Source: Alopecurus myosuroides (Eukaryota > Streptophyta > Magnoliopsida > Poales > Poaceae). From it: 64,000 nucleotides of DNA. This document shows positions 54,946-64,000 of the stretch, piece by piece (position 1 is the first letter of the stretch; each line of letters starts with the position of its first letter). Position numbers and translations under genes: made by a program. The stretch covers positions 177,016,756 to 177,080,755 of the forward strand of contig CM054063.1 of the NCBI GenBank assembly GCA_028641055.1, in the 5' to 3' direction. The notes below the pieces were generated by a model, which was not told the origin of the DNA, searched no databases, and saw only the letters and a list, made by a program, of their open reading frames with translations.

Positions 54946-57195
54946 CTAAGTATAGAAGGGACGTAATTGCTGGATACTCCAAGGCCTCTTTGTCTCTCCT
55001 AGTTCATCATCTATTTTTCTCTTTCTTTTGCGATTCGGCTTCTCGGGATCATCCTCCGTATCTCGAATGTCGACAAGATAGTATGATCCATTCTTCATGG
55101 CTTTACTGATGACAAATGGTCCTTCCCATACTGGGGCCAATTTGTGCTTCCTTTGCTGCACCAATCTGAGCACTAAGTCACCTTCTTTAAAAGAACGATG
55201 CCTGATTTTCCGACTATGATAACGTCGTAAACCTTGCTGGTAGATGGCAGATCTTTGAAGCACAAGTTCTCGTTCCTCTTCTAAGAGATCGACGGCATCC
55301 TGTCGTGCTTCTTCGGCATCTGAGTCGTCAAAATTCTGCACTCTTGGGCTATCATGGATCATGTCCGTTGGAAGAATAGCTTCCGCACCATAAACTAGGA
55401 AAAACGGGGTTTGCTCAGTTGACCTATTTGGCGTCGTTCGAATACTCCATAACACGGAAGGTAGCTCTTCTACCCACGCTCCAGCTGCTCTATGGAGAGG
55501 AGATTCGAGTCTTGGGCGTATTCCTTGCAGGATTGAACTGTTCATTCTTTCAACCTGTCCATTGGATTGCGGGTGTGCCACAGATGCAAGATCTAAGCGG
55601 ATTCCCGTTTGTTGGCAGTATTTTGCCAACTCCCCAATGGAGAAATTTGTCCCGTTATCAGTTATTATGCTGTGTGGGACGCCATACCTTATTACTAAAT
55701 CAATAATGAAATTTCTGGCAGTTGCGCCATCCAGCTTTTTGATGGGTTTAGCCTCCACCCATTTTGTATACTTATCCACCGCTACGAGTAGATGTGTAAG
55801 TCCACCTCTTGCAGTTTTGAACGGTCCCATCATATCTAGCCCCCAGACCGCAAACGGCCATGTGATAGGGATAGTTTTAAGTGCTTGGACCGGCAAATTG
55901 GTCTGCTTGGCGTAATATTGACATCCTTCGCATGTATTCACTATGCGTTCGGCGTCTGACTTGGCTGTTAGCCAGAAAAACCCTGCCCGGAATGCTTTTT
56001 TGACTATGCTTTTTGATTGAGCATGATGTCCGCAATCGCCGGCGTGGATTTCTTCCAGTATTTCTCTTCCTTCTTCTGGTGAAATACACCGCTGAAAAAT
56101 TCCGGAAGTACTGCGTTTATACAAGTGGTCGTTGATCACCACGTATCCTTTGCACCGACGCTGTATTTGCCTTTGCAAGACTTCGTCTGCTCCTTCCGGG
56201 TACTTCTGATTGACTAAGAAGTTTAAGTATGGAATTGTCCAATCCGGTTTAACGAGCATGACCTCGATTGTTTCAGATGCCAGAGGGTAATCAACGTCTC
56301 CACCTTTTATGGATGGTTCATACAAGTGCTGGACGAATACCCCTGGTGGTAAAGTTTTTACTCTCTCTGATCCCATGCGGGCTAACGCATCCGCATTCCA
56401 GTTTTCCTCCCTTTTTATGTGAAGGACTTCGAACCCGAATAAACAAATGGCAAACTCATTCACCGTCCTCCGATATTCGGCCATTATAGGGCTTTTCGCG
56501 TCCCAGGTTTGGTTGAGCTGATGCTGTACCAAATCCGAGTCTCCATAGCATAAGATGCGTTTTACCCCTATTTCTTTTGCAATATGCAAGCCATGAAGCA
56601 GAGCTTCGTATTCTGCCACGTTGTTACTGGCGTTGAAGTGTATTTGTAATACGTACTCCATTGTGTCTCCCTTGGGAGATTTTAGGACTACGCCAGCCCC
56701 AGCTCCTTCCTTCATCTTGGATCCGTCAAAGTGCATGATCCAGTACTCGGATTCTGGCATCGGTGTATTGTCCATTGCTTCTGTTCAGTCGGCGACGAAA
56801 TCTGCCAAAACTTGGGATTTTATTGCCGTCCTTGGCTGGTACTTAATGTCGAAGGCTGCTAGCTCGATGCCCCATTTAGCTACTCGGCCGGTTGCCTCCG
56901 CATTGTTTATAATATCCCCTAGTGGTGCTTTACATACCACTGTTATGGAATGGCCTTGGAAGTAATGGCGCAGTTTTCTGGATGCAAAAAATACGCCATT
57001 TGCCAGTTTCTGGTAGTGCGGATACCTTTGTTTGGATTCGGAAAAAACTTCGCTTATGTAATATACCGGATGTTGATCTGGTATGCTTTGTTCTTCTTTT
57101 GTCCGCTCCACAACGATTACCGCACTAATAACCCGACTTGTAGCCGTAAGGTATAATAACATGGGTTCTTCGTCTTTTGGGCGGTGCATTAGCAT
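54946..57195 (-). pseudogene. Element G pol: dual RNase H and integrase, 5'-truncated
   Basis: Minus strand, reading from about 57195. First RNase H of gypsy RT type (LLYLTATSRVISAVIVVE, then HPVYYISEVFSESKQRYPHYQKLA), to TGA at 56785-56787. The same frame continues into a second RNase H domain (HFDGSKMKEGAGAGVVL, ASNNVAEYEALLHGL, YGDSDLV). Then integrase: HHCC finger (HAGDCGHH...CEGCQYYAK), catalytic core with WGLDMMGPF, ITDNGTNF and NGQVERMN (Asp, Asp, Glu), and a C-terminal domain (LVLRLVQQRKHKLAPVWEGPF), ending with a stop at 54946. The integrase to stop is intact in frame. RT, protease and gag are lost at the junction with E. Two RNase H domains point to the Tat lineage. Confidence 0.92.
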
Positions 57196-57196
57196 A

Positions 57197-57552
57197 GGTT
57201 CACCCACACAACACTTCATGAACCAATGGATATTAATACACCGTAACGAAGCGAAAGCACTTGACAAAATTCCCATGTGTCCTCGAGAACGTTTGGTAGT
57301 CATAAGTAATACAACCAGATTGTTCTTTGCTCTCAAAAGGATTGGGCCACTCGCTGCAATATTATTTACCGCACTTTATTTACTCGCACTTTATTTATCT
57401 GCTATATCAAAAACCTGCAAAAACCCGTTTGCTAGTGTTTACAATGAATCCTCTATGCAACCTGCTTTTCAACACCTTCTGCTCCTTGTTGGATTCGACA
57501 CTCTTATTTATTGAAAGTACTACGATACACCCCCTATACTTGTGGGTCATCA
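57197..57552 (+). repeat. Element E 5' LTR, second piece
   Basis: Resumes E after G and ends GGTCATCA at 57552. The junction with G near 57196 is approximate and has no duplication of ACAAG that I can see, so LTR sequence was lost there together with G's 5' half. Confidence 0.7.
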
Positions 57553-57563
57553 AGACTATTTTC

Positions 57564-57581
57564 TGGCGCCATTGCTTGGGA
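57564..57581 (+). other. Element E primer binding site (tRNA-Asp type)
   Basis: TGGCGCCATTGCTTGGGA, eleven bases after the LTR, preceded by AGACTATTTTC. Three changes from the tRNA-Asp complement. Confidence 0.85.
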
Positions 57582-57667
57582 GTGAAGCGCTATTGGTAAG
57601 TGGAATTGGTAAGAGAAACTTTTACTGTGAGTGCTGTTTTTATTTATGTCTGCTGTTTTATTTCATT

Positions 57668-58591
57668 ATGGAGAATACTTTTGGTTCTCTGTTTAGGGGT
57701 ACTTCTACCGTTGCTACTAGGGTAGTTGGTAACCCGTCTTCTGCTGAATTAGATCCTTATAAAATATCTATGAAAAATGTTGGACGTGTTATGGATAACT
57801 GCTATTACGGTGATGGAACTGTCCATCCCGATGATCATTTGCTCTTTATACATGAATTATGCGAGTTATTCAGGTGTACATGTATTACAATGGATCAAGT
57901 TAAAAGGAAATTATTTTCTTTATCTCTGAAAGGAAGAGCCACTTAATGGTTCAAATTACTTAAGAATGGTGATTCTATTGTATGGGAGGAAATTGTTCCT
58001 CTCTTTTATTCTAAATTCTATCCTCCTAGTGAGATTCATAAAGACCGGAATCAAATCTATAATTTCTAGACTCATGATGGGGAGAGTATTGCTCAAGCGT
58101 GGGGGAGAATGAAGTTATTAATGCTTAAATGTCATGTTCATGAACTACCGAGAAATATTGTTACCAATAATTTTTATGCAAGGCTTTCTCTTCATGATAA
58201 GGATTTATTGGATGCTTCTTGTTGTGGATCATTCACACGTATGAAGGAAGAAGCTAAATGGAATATTCTTGACCGTATTCAAGAAAACACTGAAGGATGG
58301 GAGAATGACAAAGGTAGAAAGTCAGGTATAAATTATGATTATGAATGCATTAAATATTTTATGGGAACCAATGATTTCTATGATGTTAGTTATGTTTGTG
58401 GTCTTGATTCTCAAATATTTGCAAACTTTCTTAAAGATTTTGCCTCCTATCTTGATATTCCTAAAAAGAATTATCACAAGTACCATGGACCTTATAAAGA
58501 TATTGTTCCCGCTAGTAATATAGAAGTGCATGCTGTTAATCCTGTTGTTCATGAGCCATATGTTAAAAAATGCCTTTCCCTGCTCAGGTGA
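57668..58591 (+). pseudogene. Element E gag, broken
   Basis: ATG 57668 (MENTFGSLFRG), 115 bp after the LTR. Contains the gag domain: LDPYKISMKNV, then WFKLLKNGDSIVWEEIVPLFYSKFYPPS just past the first stop, and AQAWGRMKLLM. In-frame stops at 57944-57946 (TAA) and 58067-58069 (TAG, at a position where Athila gags usually have Trp). The frame is open again until 58591, and pol runs in another frame from 58570, so an indel separates them. Gag would form the particle that packages the RNA. Confidence 0.88.
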
Positions 58592-60511
58592 AAGAACACT
58601 CTATGGTGGCTACTGTGGTTAATAAGAGTAATAAGAAATCTATTGAACCTGATGAATAAATAACTATTGAACTTGCTGTAGCAATAGTGAAAGATATTGT
58701 TTGTGGAAATGTGGCGGATGAACACATTGTCTTTTGTGAGGATGCTTTTGATATTGTTTCCCATCCTCATAGACCTAAGAAAACTAGTGTTCCTGTGCTT
58801 TCTGTTAAGATTGGTGATCATTGCTATTATGGTTTGTGTGATATTGGTGCTAGTTCTAGTGCTATACCTTATGAGCTTTATATAGAAATTATGCATGAAA
58901 TTGATTCTTGTGAGCTTGAAGATATTGATGTGGTTATTCATCTTGCTAATAAAGAAACAGTTTTTCTGATTGGTATTGTTAGACATGTGGAAGTTTTGTG
59001 TGGTAAGACTAAATATCCCACTGATTTTCTAGTACTTGGTAGGGATGCTAGTAAGACTTGTCCTATTATTTTTTATAGACCTTTCTTGAACACTTGTGGT
59101 GCTATTATAGAGTGTAAAAGAGAGAAGATTTTGACTAAATTAGATGGAAAATCTTACGAGTTCAATTTATCCAAATTTGCTAGAGAACCTTATGAATCTA
59201 AACTACCTGATGAGAATTTTAAGGTTGAACAACTTGCTTATATTGCTCTTGCTCCTAAAAATGCTTTCCAGCAATATATGGAGGACCACGAGGGTGATGT
59301 CTTTATGGAAGAGAGAAATGAGATTGATGATATTCTTCTTCGTCAACCGGTGATACTGAAACATAATTTACCTGTGGAGGACTTGGGTGCAACATTACCA
59401 CCTAAGGAGGATCCTGTCTTTGATTTAAACCCTCTACCTGATGACCTTAAATATGCTTATCTCGATGATAAGAAAATATATCCTGTTATTATTAGTGCCA
59501 AACTTTCAGGTGAAGAAGAGGAAAGGTTCTTGGGAATTCTTAAGAAACACCGTGGAGCTATTGGATATACTCTTGATGATTTGAAGGTAATTTCTCCTAC
59601 TATATGTCAGCATGCTATGAATATTGAACCTGATGCAAAGCCAGTAGTTGAACATCAACGCTGTTTAATTCCTAAGATGAAGGAAGTGGTAAGCAATGAG
59701 GTATTATAATTTTTTTGATGCTGGTATTATTTTTCCTATTGCTGATAGTAGATGGGTGAGCCCTGTGCACTGTGTCCCTAAGAAGGGAGGAATGACTGTT
59801 GTGCCTAATGAAAACAATGAGATCATTCCACAAAGAGTAGTAGTTGGTTATAGAATGTGCATTGATTTTAGAAAGGTTAATAAAGTTACTAAGAAAGATC
59901 ATTATCCTTTGCCCTTTATTGATCAAATGTTAGAGAGGTTGTCTAAGAAAACTCATTTTTGCTTTCTTGATGGTTATTCTGGGTTTTCTCAAATTGTTGT
60001 TAGGAAGCAAGATCATGAGAAAACAACCTTTACTTGTCCTTATGGTACTTATGCTTATAGACGTATGCCTTTTGGTTTGTGTAATGCTCCTGCTACTTTT
60101 CAAAGATGTATGTCTTCTATTTTTCATGATTTTTGTGAAGAAATTGTGGAAGTATTCATGGACGGTTTCTTCGTCTATGGAACTTCTTTTGATACTTGCC
60201 TGCACAACCTTGATAAAGTTTTGTAGAGATGCGAGGAAACTAATCTTGTTTTTAATTGGGAGAAATGCCACTTTATGGTAAATGAAGGAATTGTTCTTGG
60301 ACATTAAATTTCTGAAAGTGGTATTAAAGTTGACAGAGCTAAAGTGGAAGCCATAGAGAAAATGCCCTGTCCTAGGGATGTTAAAGGTATTCGTAGTATT
60401 CTTGACCATGCTGGTTTTTATAGGAGGTTTATTAAAGATTTCTCTAAAACATCAAAGCCTCCTACTAATCTTCTTCAAAAAGATGTACCATTTTTTTTTG
60501 ATGATGATTGT
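58570..60511 (+). pseudogene. Element E pol: protease and RT, broken, cut by H
   Basis: Protease with CDIGASSSAIPYELY (about 58840) and FGRPF-like FYRPF (about 59075); linker with DLPVEDLG-like and LKKHRGAIGYTLDDL; RT with SRWVSPVHCVPKKGG, YRMCIDFRKVNK, FLDGYSGF and MPFGLCNAPATFQRCM. The active site reads FMDG (60155-60166) instead of FMDD: the second catalytic Asp is Gly. Stops: 58657 TAA, 59707 TAA with a frame change near 59700, 60224 TAG, 60305 TAA. The frame then reads the start of the RT connection domain (GFYRRFIKDFSK) and ends at 60511, where the H LTR starts; RNase H and integrase lie beyond H, outside. Athila lineage by the gag-pol motifs. Confidence 0.92.
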
Positions 60512-60879
60512 TGTAACATTCCAATTTTGCTAACAAAGTGTTGTGGTGTTGTGTTCATCTCATACATGCATGAATCAAAATCTAAACCATGTTTGAAACA
60601 ATTTAAATAGTTTGAGAAAATCCCACAAATAGTACTTAAAATGGGTTCCAAAATTTTGTATTGAAAAGTAATTCATTTTCACCAAACAAAAATATGACAA
60701 GATTGGAAATTTCATAAGCTTTCCAAAATGTATTTTTGGAAAATTTTATATCTGCAAAAAGGACCCTTAAAACATCTGTTTAGGTGCTGTTTTAAAAGTT
60801 TCAGGGGCTTCCTTGTAATTTTCCCCACCAGTCAGGGGGTTATCGAGAAAATCCCCTTTGTCTTCTACCTCTGGACAGG

Positions 60880-61510
60880 AGGCAGCAGCGTGTCCACCTC
60901 CCCCGATGCCACCTCCTGCCTGTGTGTTTGCCGTGGATGAGGATGCCTCCAGGTCGACGCCGTGATTCTCCTCTCCCCCTCGCTCTCACTTTCTCCCTTT
61001 GCTCTCTCTCTGTAACTCGCTCACATCCGAAACCCTACCCACACTCTAGCTCGCCGCGGCCGCCGCCGATTGCGGCCTCCCCGGCCACCCCTGGACGAGC
61101 TGACCACGCAAGAAGGTCCTCCTCGAGCTCGTCCACCTCCCCGTCGAACCTCGCTTGCCGGGAGTGCCCGAGTCGCCGGAATCGGGCCCTTCTTCATCGC
61201 CACCGGCGAGCCTCTGCCGCACCATTGCCGGCCACCCGGACCTGCCCCACCTCTCCGTCACCTCCACCACGATCAGGGTGAGCTACCGCATCCGTAGGTG
61301 CCCTCCTTTAGCCCCCTCCACCTCCGTAACCTCCGGCCACCGGTCTCGCTGTTCGCCGCCGATGAGCTTCCGGCGACCCAAAGCGAGCGGCGCCACCACC
61401 AACAGGTCCGGCTCGGCCTCCTCTTGCCCGTGGAGTGTTTGGTTCCAGGAAATTCGCGACTAATCCATCGATTGCTTCCACAGCAGGGCCTCTGTGCCAT
61501 TGATGACGTC
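60880..61510 (+). other. GC-rich leader-like island in H LTR
   Basis: Composition jumps from AT-rich to GC-rich, with CGAAACCCTACCC-type leader sequence and Pro/Ser/Arg-rich frames in all phases. A donor-like GATCAGGGTGAGC lies near 61274-61285. It has the same place and form as the island in the array LTR, though I cannot align the two at sequence level. Confidence 0.45.
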
Positions 61511-63500
61511 ACCTAGACGTCATGACGACGTCATATCTCTCTTTTGTCTTTTTCCAGAAAGTGGTTAATAATAAACAGAAAATAATTAAATTTAATAGTT
61601 GAATAGCTATTAAAATATTAAAAAGAAAAATAAAGTAAAACTATGGTTTTGATCAAAAAAATGTATGCTATCCAATTATGTCATTTTCACACATGTTTGA
61701 GAAAGTTGATTTTTGAACATTATTTGAATTTGTTTAATTCATTTAAAATTGAGAAAATAAGTTTTTATTCAATAAAATTAGAAATTTAAAATTATATACC
61801 AAATTGCTCCAAATGACAAATGCAACCTAGTTATGGTGTTTTCAAACCCATTTGAGCATTTTAAATTATACCCACTTCCAGAGTTGTCTGAAGTACCCTC
61901 CCGGGGTCTATTTCGGGCTAATTTCAATATAATTACATAACTGCCATGTGAACCTTAGCAACCTATCGAACCTGTATAGGGCTTTATTCCGGCGCATTAA
62001 CTTGCTCATGCATACATATTGTGCATTGCATCGATGCCATGTGTTGATTGTTATTCTTCTTTTCTGTGTTGTTTGTTCCCCTCGGTAGAACGTGACTCCG
62101 AAGTGAAGGCCATCAACTCCAAATGACGAATACTTGATCTTAACCGACAAGTCAAGCACTTATCCGAGAAGACATTTCTATTGGTTTTCTTATAACCAAG
62201 GAAAGCATAACCTCTTATCTGCTCATATATGTTTTCCAACAACATTTGATTCTCGTACTTTGCATTCGATTCCAAAGTATTTGATGCTAGTAGATATAGT
62301 TCACCTATATAATGCATTGCCTCAATATCCTGACCCACTGCTCCTAGCCGCCATAGATTTGGTTGTGCGCATCGCCAGAGCCTCATATCTGCTTCGCTTA
62401 GTTTTATATGTTGTTTACCTCTGCTCCATCCGGTTGATGAATCAGAGCTGCGATAACCTAGTATGATATGATGACGAGGTAAGATGAGAATTGTGTGGTT
62501 AACCTGACTAAGGCTTGGACGGGAGGCCACTTGGGAAGTGGTTGTTTGTTCCGAACTTGCCAACCCTAGGAGTAAGGTCGGACGCAGAAGCCAAGACTGA
62601 GCGTACAACCACGCGCGATGGCCATGAGCCTCGCCGACCGACTAACTTAGCTGGCTTTATCCATGAGTCACGTAGTTTGAGATTTCTATTCGGCAACGCA
62701 AATAAAACCTTTTAAACGGTTTTGAAAACAAAATGCTCCGCTGGGGCGTGAACGGGGCCAAGTGATGAACGTACACGGATCTTGACACTGCCTCACAGAG
62801 ACAGGTGCCGTCAGGAGGATGGTCAACTCCCTGTTGACGGGGTGGCCCTGTCTTCGGTTGACTCATGGATAGGGCCCGGTAAGGTAAAGGTCGTGGCCGA
62901 CCACACTCTGCCGTCACATTGTTGGAATTGTGCCAATAGCTTGGCATTAAGAGTCGGTTGGTACATGTGGGTAAAGTGTACCCCCTGCAGGGATAAATCT
63001 TTTCGAGAAGCCTTGTCCGTGATTAAGGACGACTTGGTGGAAGTATTTTGGCCATAAATAACTTGAACATGACGTAAAAGATGTTGACAAAGCATGGAGG
63101 CAATAGATGAAGGGTACCTCCTCAGAGATGCCGAGAGGGGTGATCCTTGTAGCAAGTGAGATGCTGGCAATTGATGTTGGTGGATTGAAAAGATGATGAT
63201 TACAGTAGTGAGTTTCTCATCTGTTTTGAAAACCTTCTATGAGACGTGCTATTCCTCCTCGATTTGGAAAATAAAGATTGCTTTATGCAAAATAGCCTTC
63301 ATAAAACCCTTTCTGAAGATAGCAGATATATAATAGGTTAACTAAGTCTTGTTGAGTACCTCCCGTACTCAGGTTTGCTTAATTTTGGTTCAGGTGGAGT
63401 TCGTCACTTCAGTGATGGTTCAACGTGGGCATCAACGAGTAGTTTGGGGTTTCCAGGTAGCAGCCTGGAATCTATGGGCTGGGACGTCGCCTTATGTTGC

Positions 63501-63513
63501 GGCCTCTTAGGCC
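63501..63513. promoter_or_regulatory. Conserved hairpin in H LTR
   Basis: GGCCT-CTT-AGGCC followed by TTTTTGGTTCTTG, as in the array LTRs (2135, 7956, 13772). It is followed 40 bp on by TGTAATG, like the array copies. Confidence 0.5.
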
Positions 63514-64000
63514 TTTTTGGTTCTTGTTGTTTAGCAACATAATTTGCCTTCTGTTGTCTGATGTAATGTTGGGTCTTGTGACCTCTGCTTGTAAGCTATA
63601 CTCTAGTAACATATGTTCAATACAACTTCAATGTTTAGAGTACTGCTTTGATCGGTTGTTGGTTTCGAGCTTATTGTTATACAGTGTTGGCTATGCCTGC
63701 ATAGTTGTCGCATTCGAGGGGTTGTGGAGCCGATGATCCATGTCCGAGCCCGCCTGCCGATGTGATTCGGCCTGGGGCTAGGTAACCCCAGTAACCCTCG
63801 ATTGTTGTTGCACTTTCTAGACACATAGCATCTCTGTATAGCTCTGGTCCTGTTTCCTTCAGTTTTATTCGACTCGTGGGCACTTGGATATGCATAGTTG
63901 GTTATGACTAGCATGGACACAAGGAGTAGTAGTACCGTGGTGATCCGGCATGTGTGCCGATGAATCCGGTCTGCCTGCCGTTGTTTGTTGCGGCCGGGGC

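Larger units (their letters stand above)
40563..57196 (-). mobile_element. Element G: Tat-like gypsy, 5'-truncated, hosting F
   Basis: Minus strand: 3' LTR 40563-41122, convergent antisense gene (plus strand, 41657-54342 with F inside), and pol RNase H-integrase (57195 to 54946). The 5' LTR, gag, protease and RT are missing; at about 57196 the sequence passes straight into E's LTR. Two RNase H-like domains in pol and an antisense gene between integrase and 3' LTR are marks of the Tat lineage. Confidence 0.88.
39451..60511 (+). mobile_element. Element E: Athila-like gypsy, interrupted by G (with F) and by H
   Basis: 5' LTR in two pieces (39451-40562 and about 57197-57552), primer site 57564, gag from 57668, and pol from 58570 until H begins at 60512. 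The rest of pol, and the 3' LTR, are outside. LTR start TGATACGTCC and end GGTCATCA. The gag-pol order and motifs fit the Athila lineage. It has several stops, frameshifts and a changed RT catalytic residue. It lies in A's LTR. Confidence 0.9.
60512..64000 (+). repeat. Element H LTR (start; at least 3.5 kb), related to the array LTR
   Basis: Starts TGTAACATTCC at 60512 inside E's pol, after ATTGT (60507-60511), the expected left target duplication. No LTR end appears before 64000. Parallels with the array LTR: same start (TGTAACAT), AT-rich then GC-rich island (about 60880-61510) with a donor-like CAGG|GTGAGC near 61277, AT-rich again, then CCTGCAGGGATAA...TCGAGAAGCC (62983-63012; 7351-7379 in the array) and the GGCCT-CTT-AGGCC hairpin. 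Frames in the GC-rich island and at 62051-63170 are not recognised and are not called. It is either an intact LTR or a solo LTR; the window cannot tell. Confidence 0.75.

Noticed and set aside
58549..58986. Minus-strand frame of 145 codons
   Set aside because: Shadow of E pol protease region.
61021..61512. GC-rich frames in all phases in H
   Set aside because: Composition effect of the GC-rich island; nothing recognisable.
1..64000. CRISPR array, bacterial operon, or phage system
   Set aside because: No short regular spacer-repeat array or bacterial gene arrangement; introns, LTRs and tRNA-primed retroelements show plant nuclear DNA.

Overview
The window is plant nuclear DNA from a large, repeat-rich grass genome, most like the cool-season grasses (Pooideae/Triticeae type). 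I base this on the LTR-retrotransposon types present: SIRE/Maximus-like and Ale-like copia, Athila-like gypsy with TGATACGT LTR starts and tRNA-Asp-type primer sites, and Tat-like gypsy with an antisense extra gene. The species cannot be told from the sequence. I see no ordinary host gene, no rRNA or complete tRNA gene, and no bacterial feature. Essentially every base can be placed in a retrotransposon.

The layout is a nest. The outermost element is A (minus strand, Athila-like, non-autonomous), whose pieces run from 16768 to 39450. Into one LTR of A went copia-1 (1-16767, left end outside the window) and copia-2 (17065-21766, complete, 121-bp LTRs, target duplication GGGGC). Into A's internal region went B (23631-36598, minus, duplication GTGTC). 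Into B's LTR went its own relative D (29103-35587, plus, duplication ACAAC/ATAAC). Into A's other LTR went E (39451 onward, plus, Athila-like with gag-pol). E's LTR is interrupted by G (40563 to about 57196, minus, Tat-like), and G's antisense gene is interrupted by F (41828-51816, plus, Tat-like, duplication CGAGC/TGAGC). E's pol is interrupted at 60512 by the long LTR of H, which runs off the window.

Copia-1 contains a striking array at 1904-14187: LTR (partial)-internal-LTR-internal-LTR of a non-autonomous gypsy derivative with 4.7-kb LTRs and an internal region of only 1.1 kb. The two full units are almost identical, so the array is very young or recently homogenised. The LTR holds a GC-rich leader-like island, a degenerate 160-bp tandem repeat and a tRNA-like T-arm. 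H has a related LTR.

The most interesting coding content is in F and G. Each carries, downstream of its sense genes and on the opposite strand, a spliced gene for a protein resembling the 'putative gypsy type transposon' family, with its own TATA box. In F this gene reads through eight coding exons as one intact 846-residue frame, although F has lost most of pol and has a stop in gag. In G the equivalent gene is broken by a stop, a 1-bp insertion and the F insertion. D (intact) and B (frameshifted) share an orphan ORF with an acidic N-terminal half and a hydrophobic C-terminus. Copia-2, E and G have recognisable but broken pol genes, so no element here looks autonomous today. E, A, B and D share LTR termini and primer-site layout, which suggests the small ones used proteins of E-like relatives.
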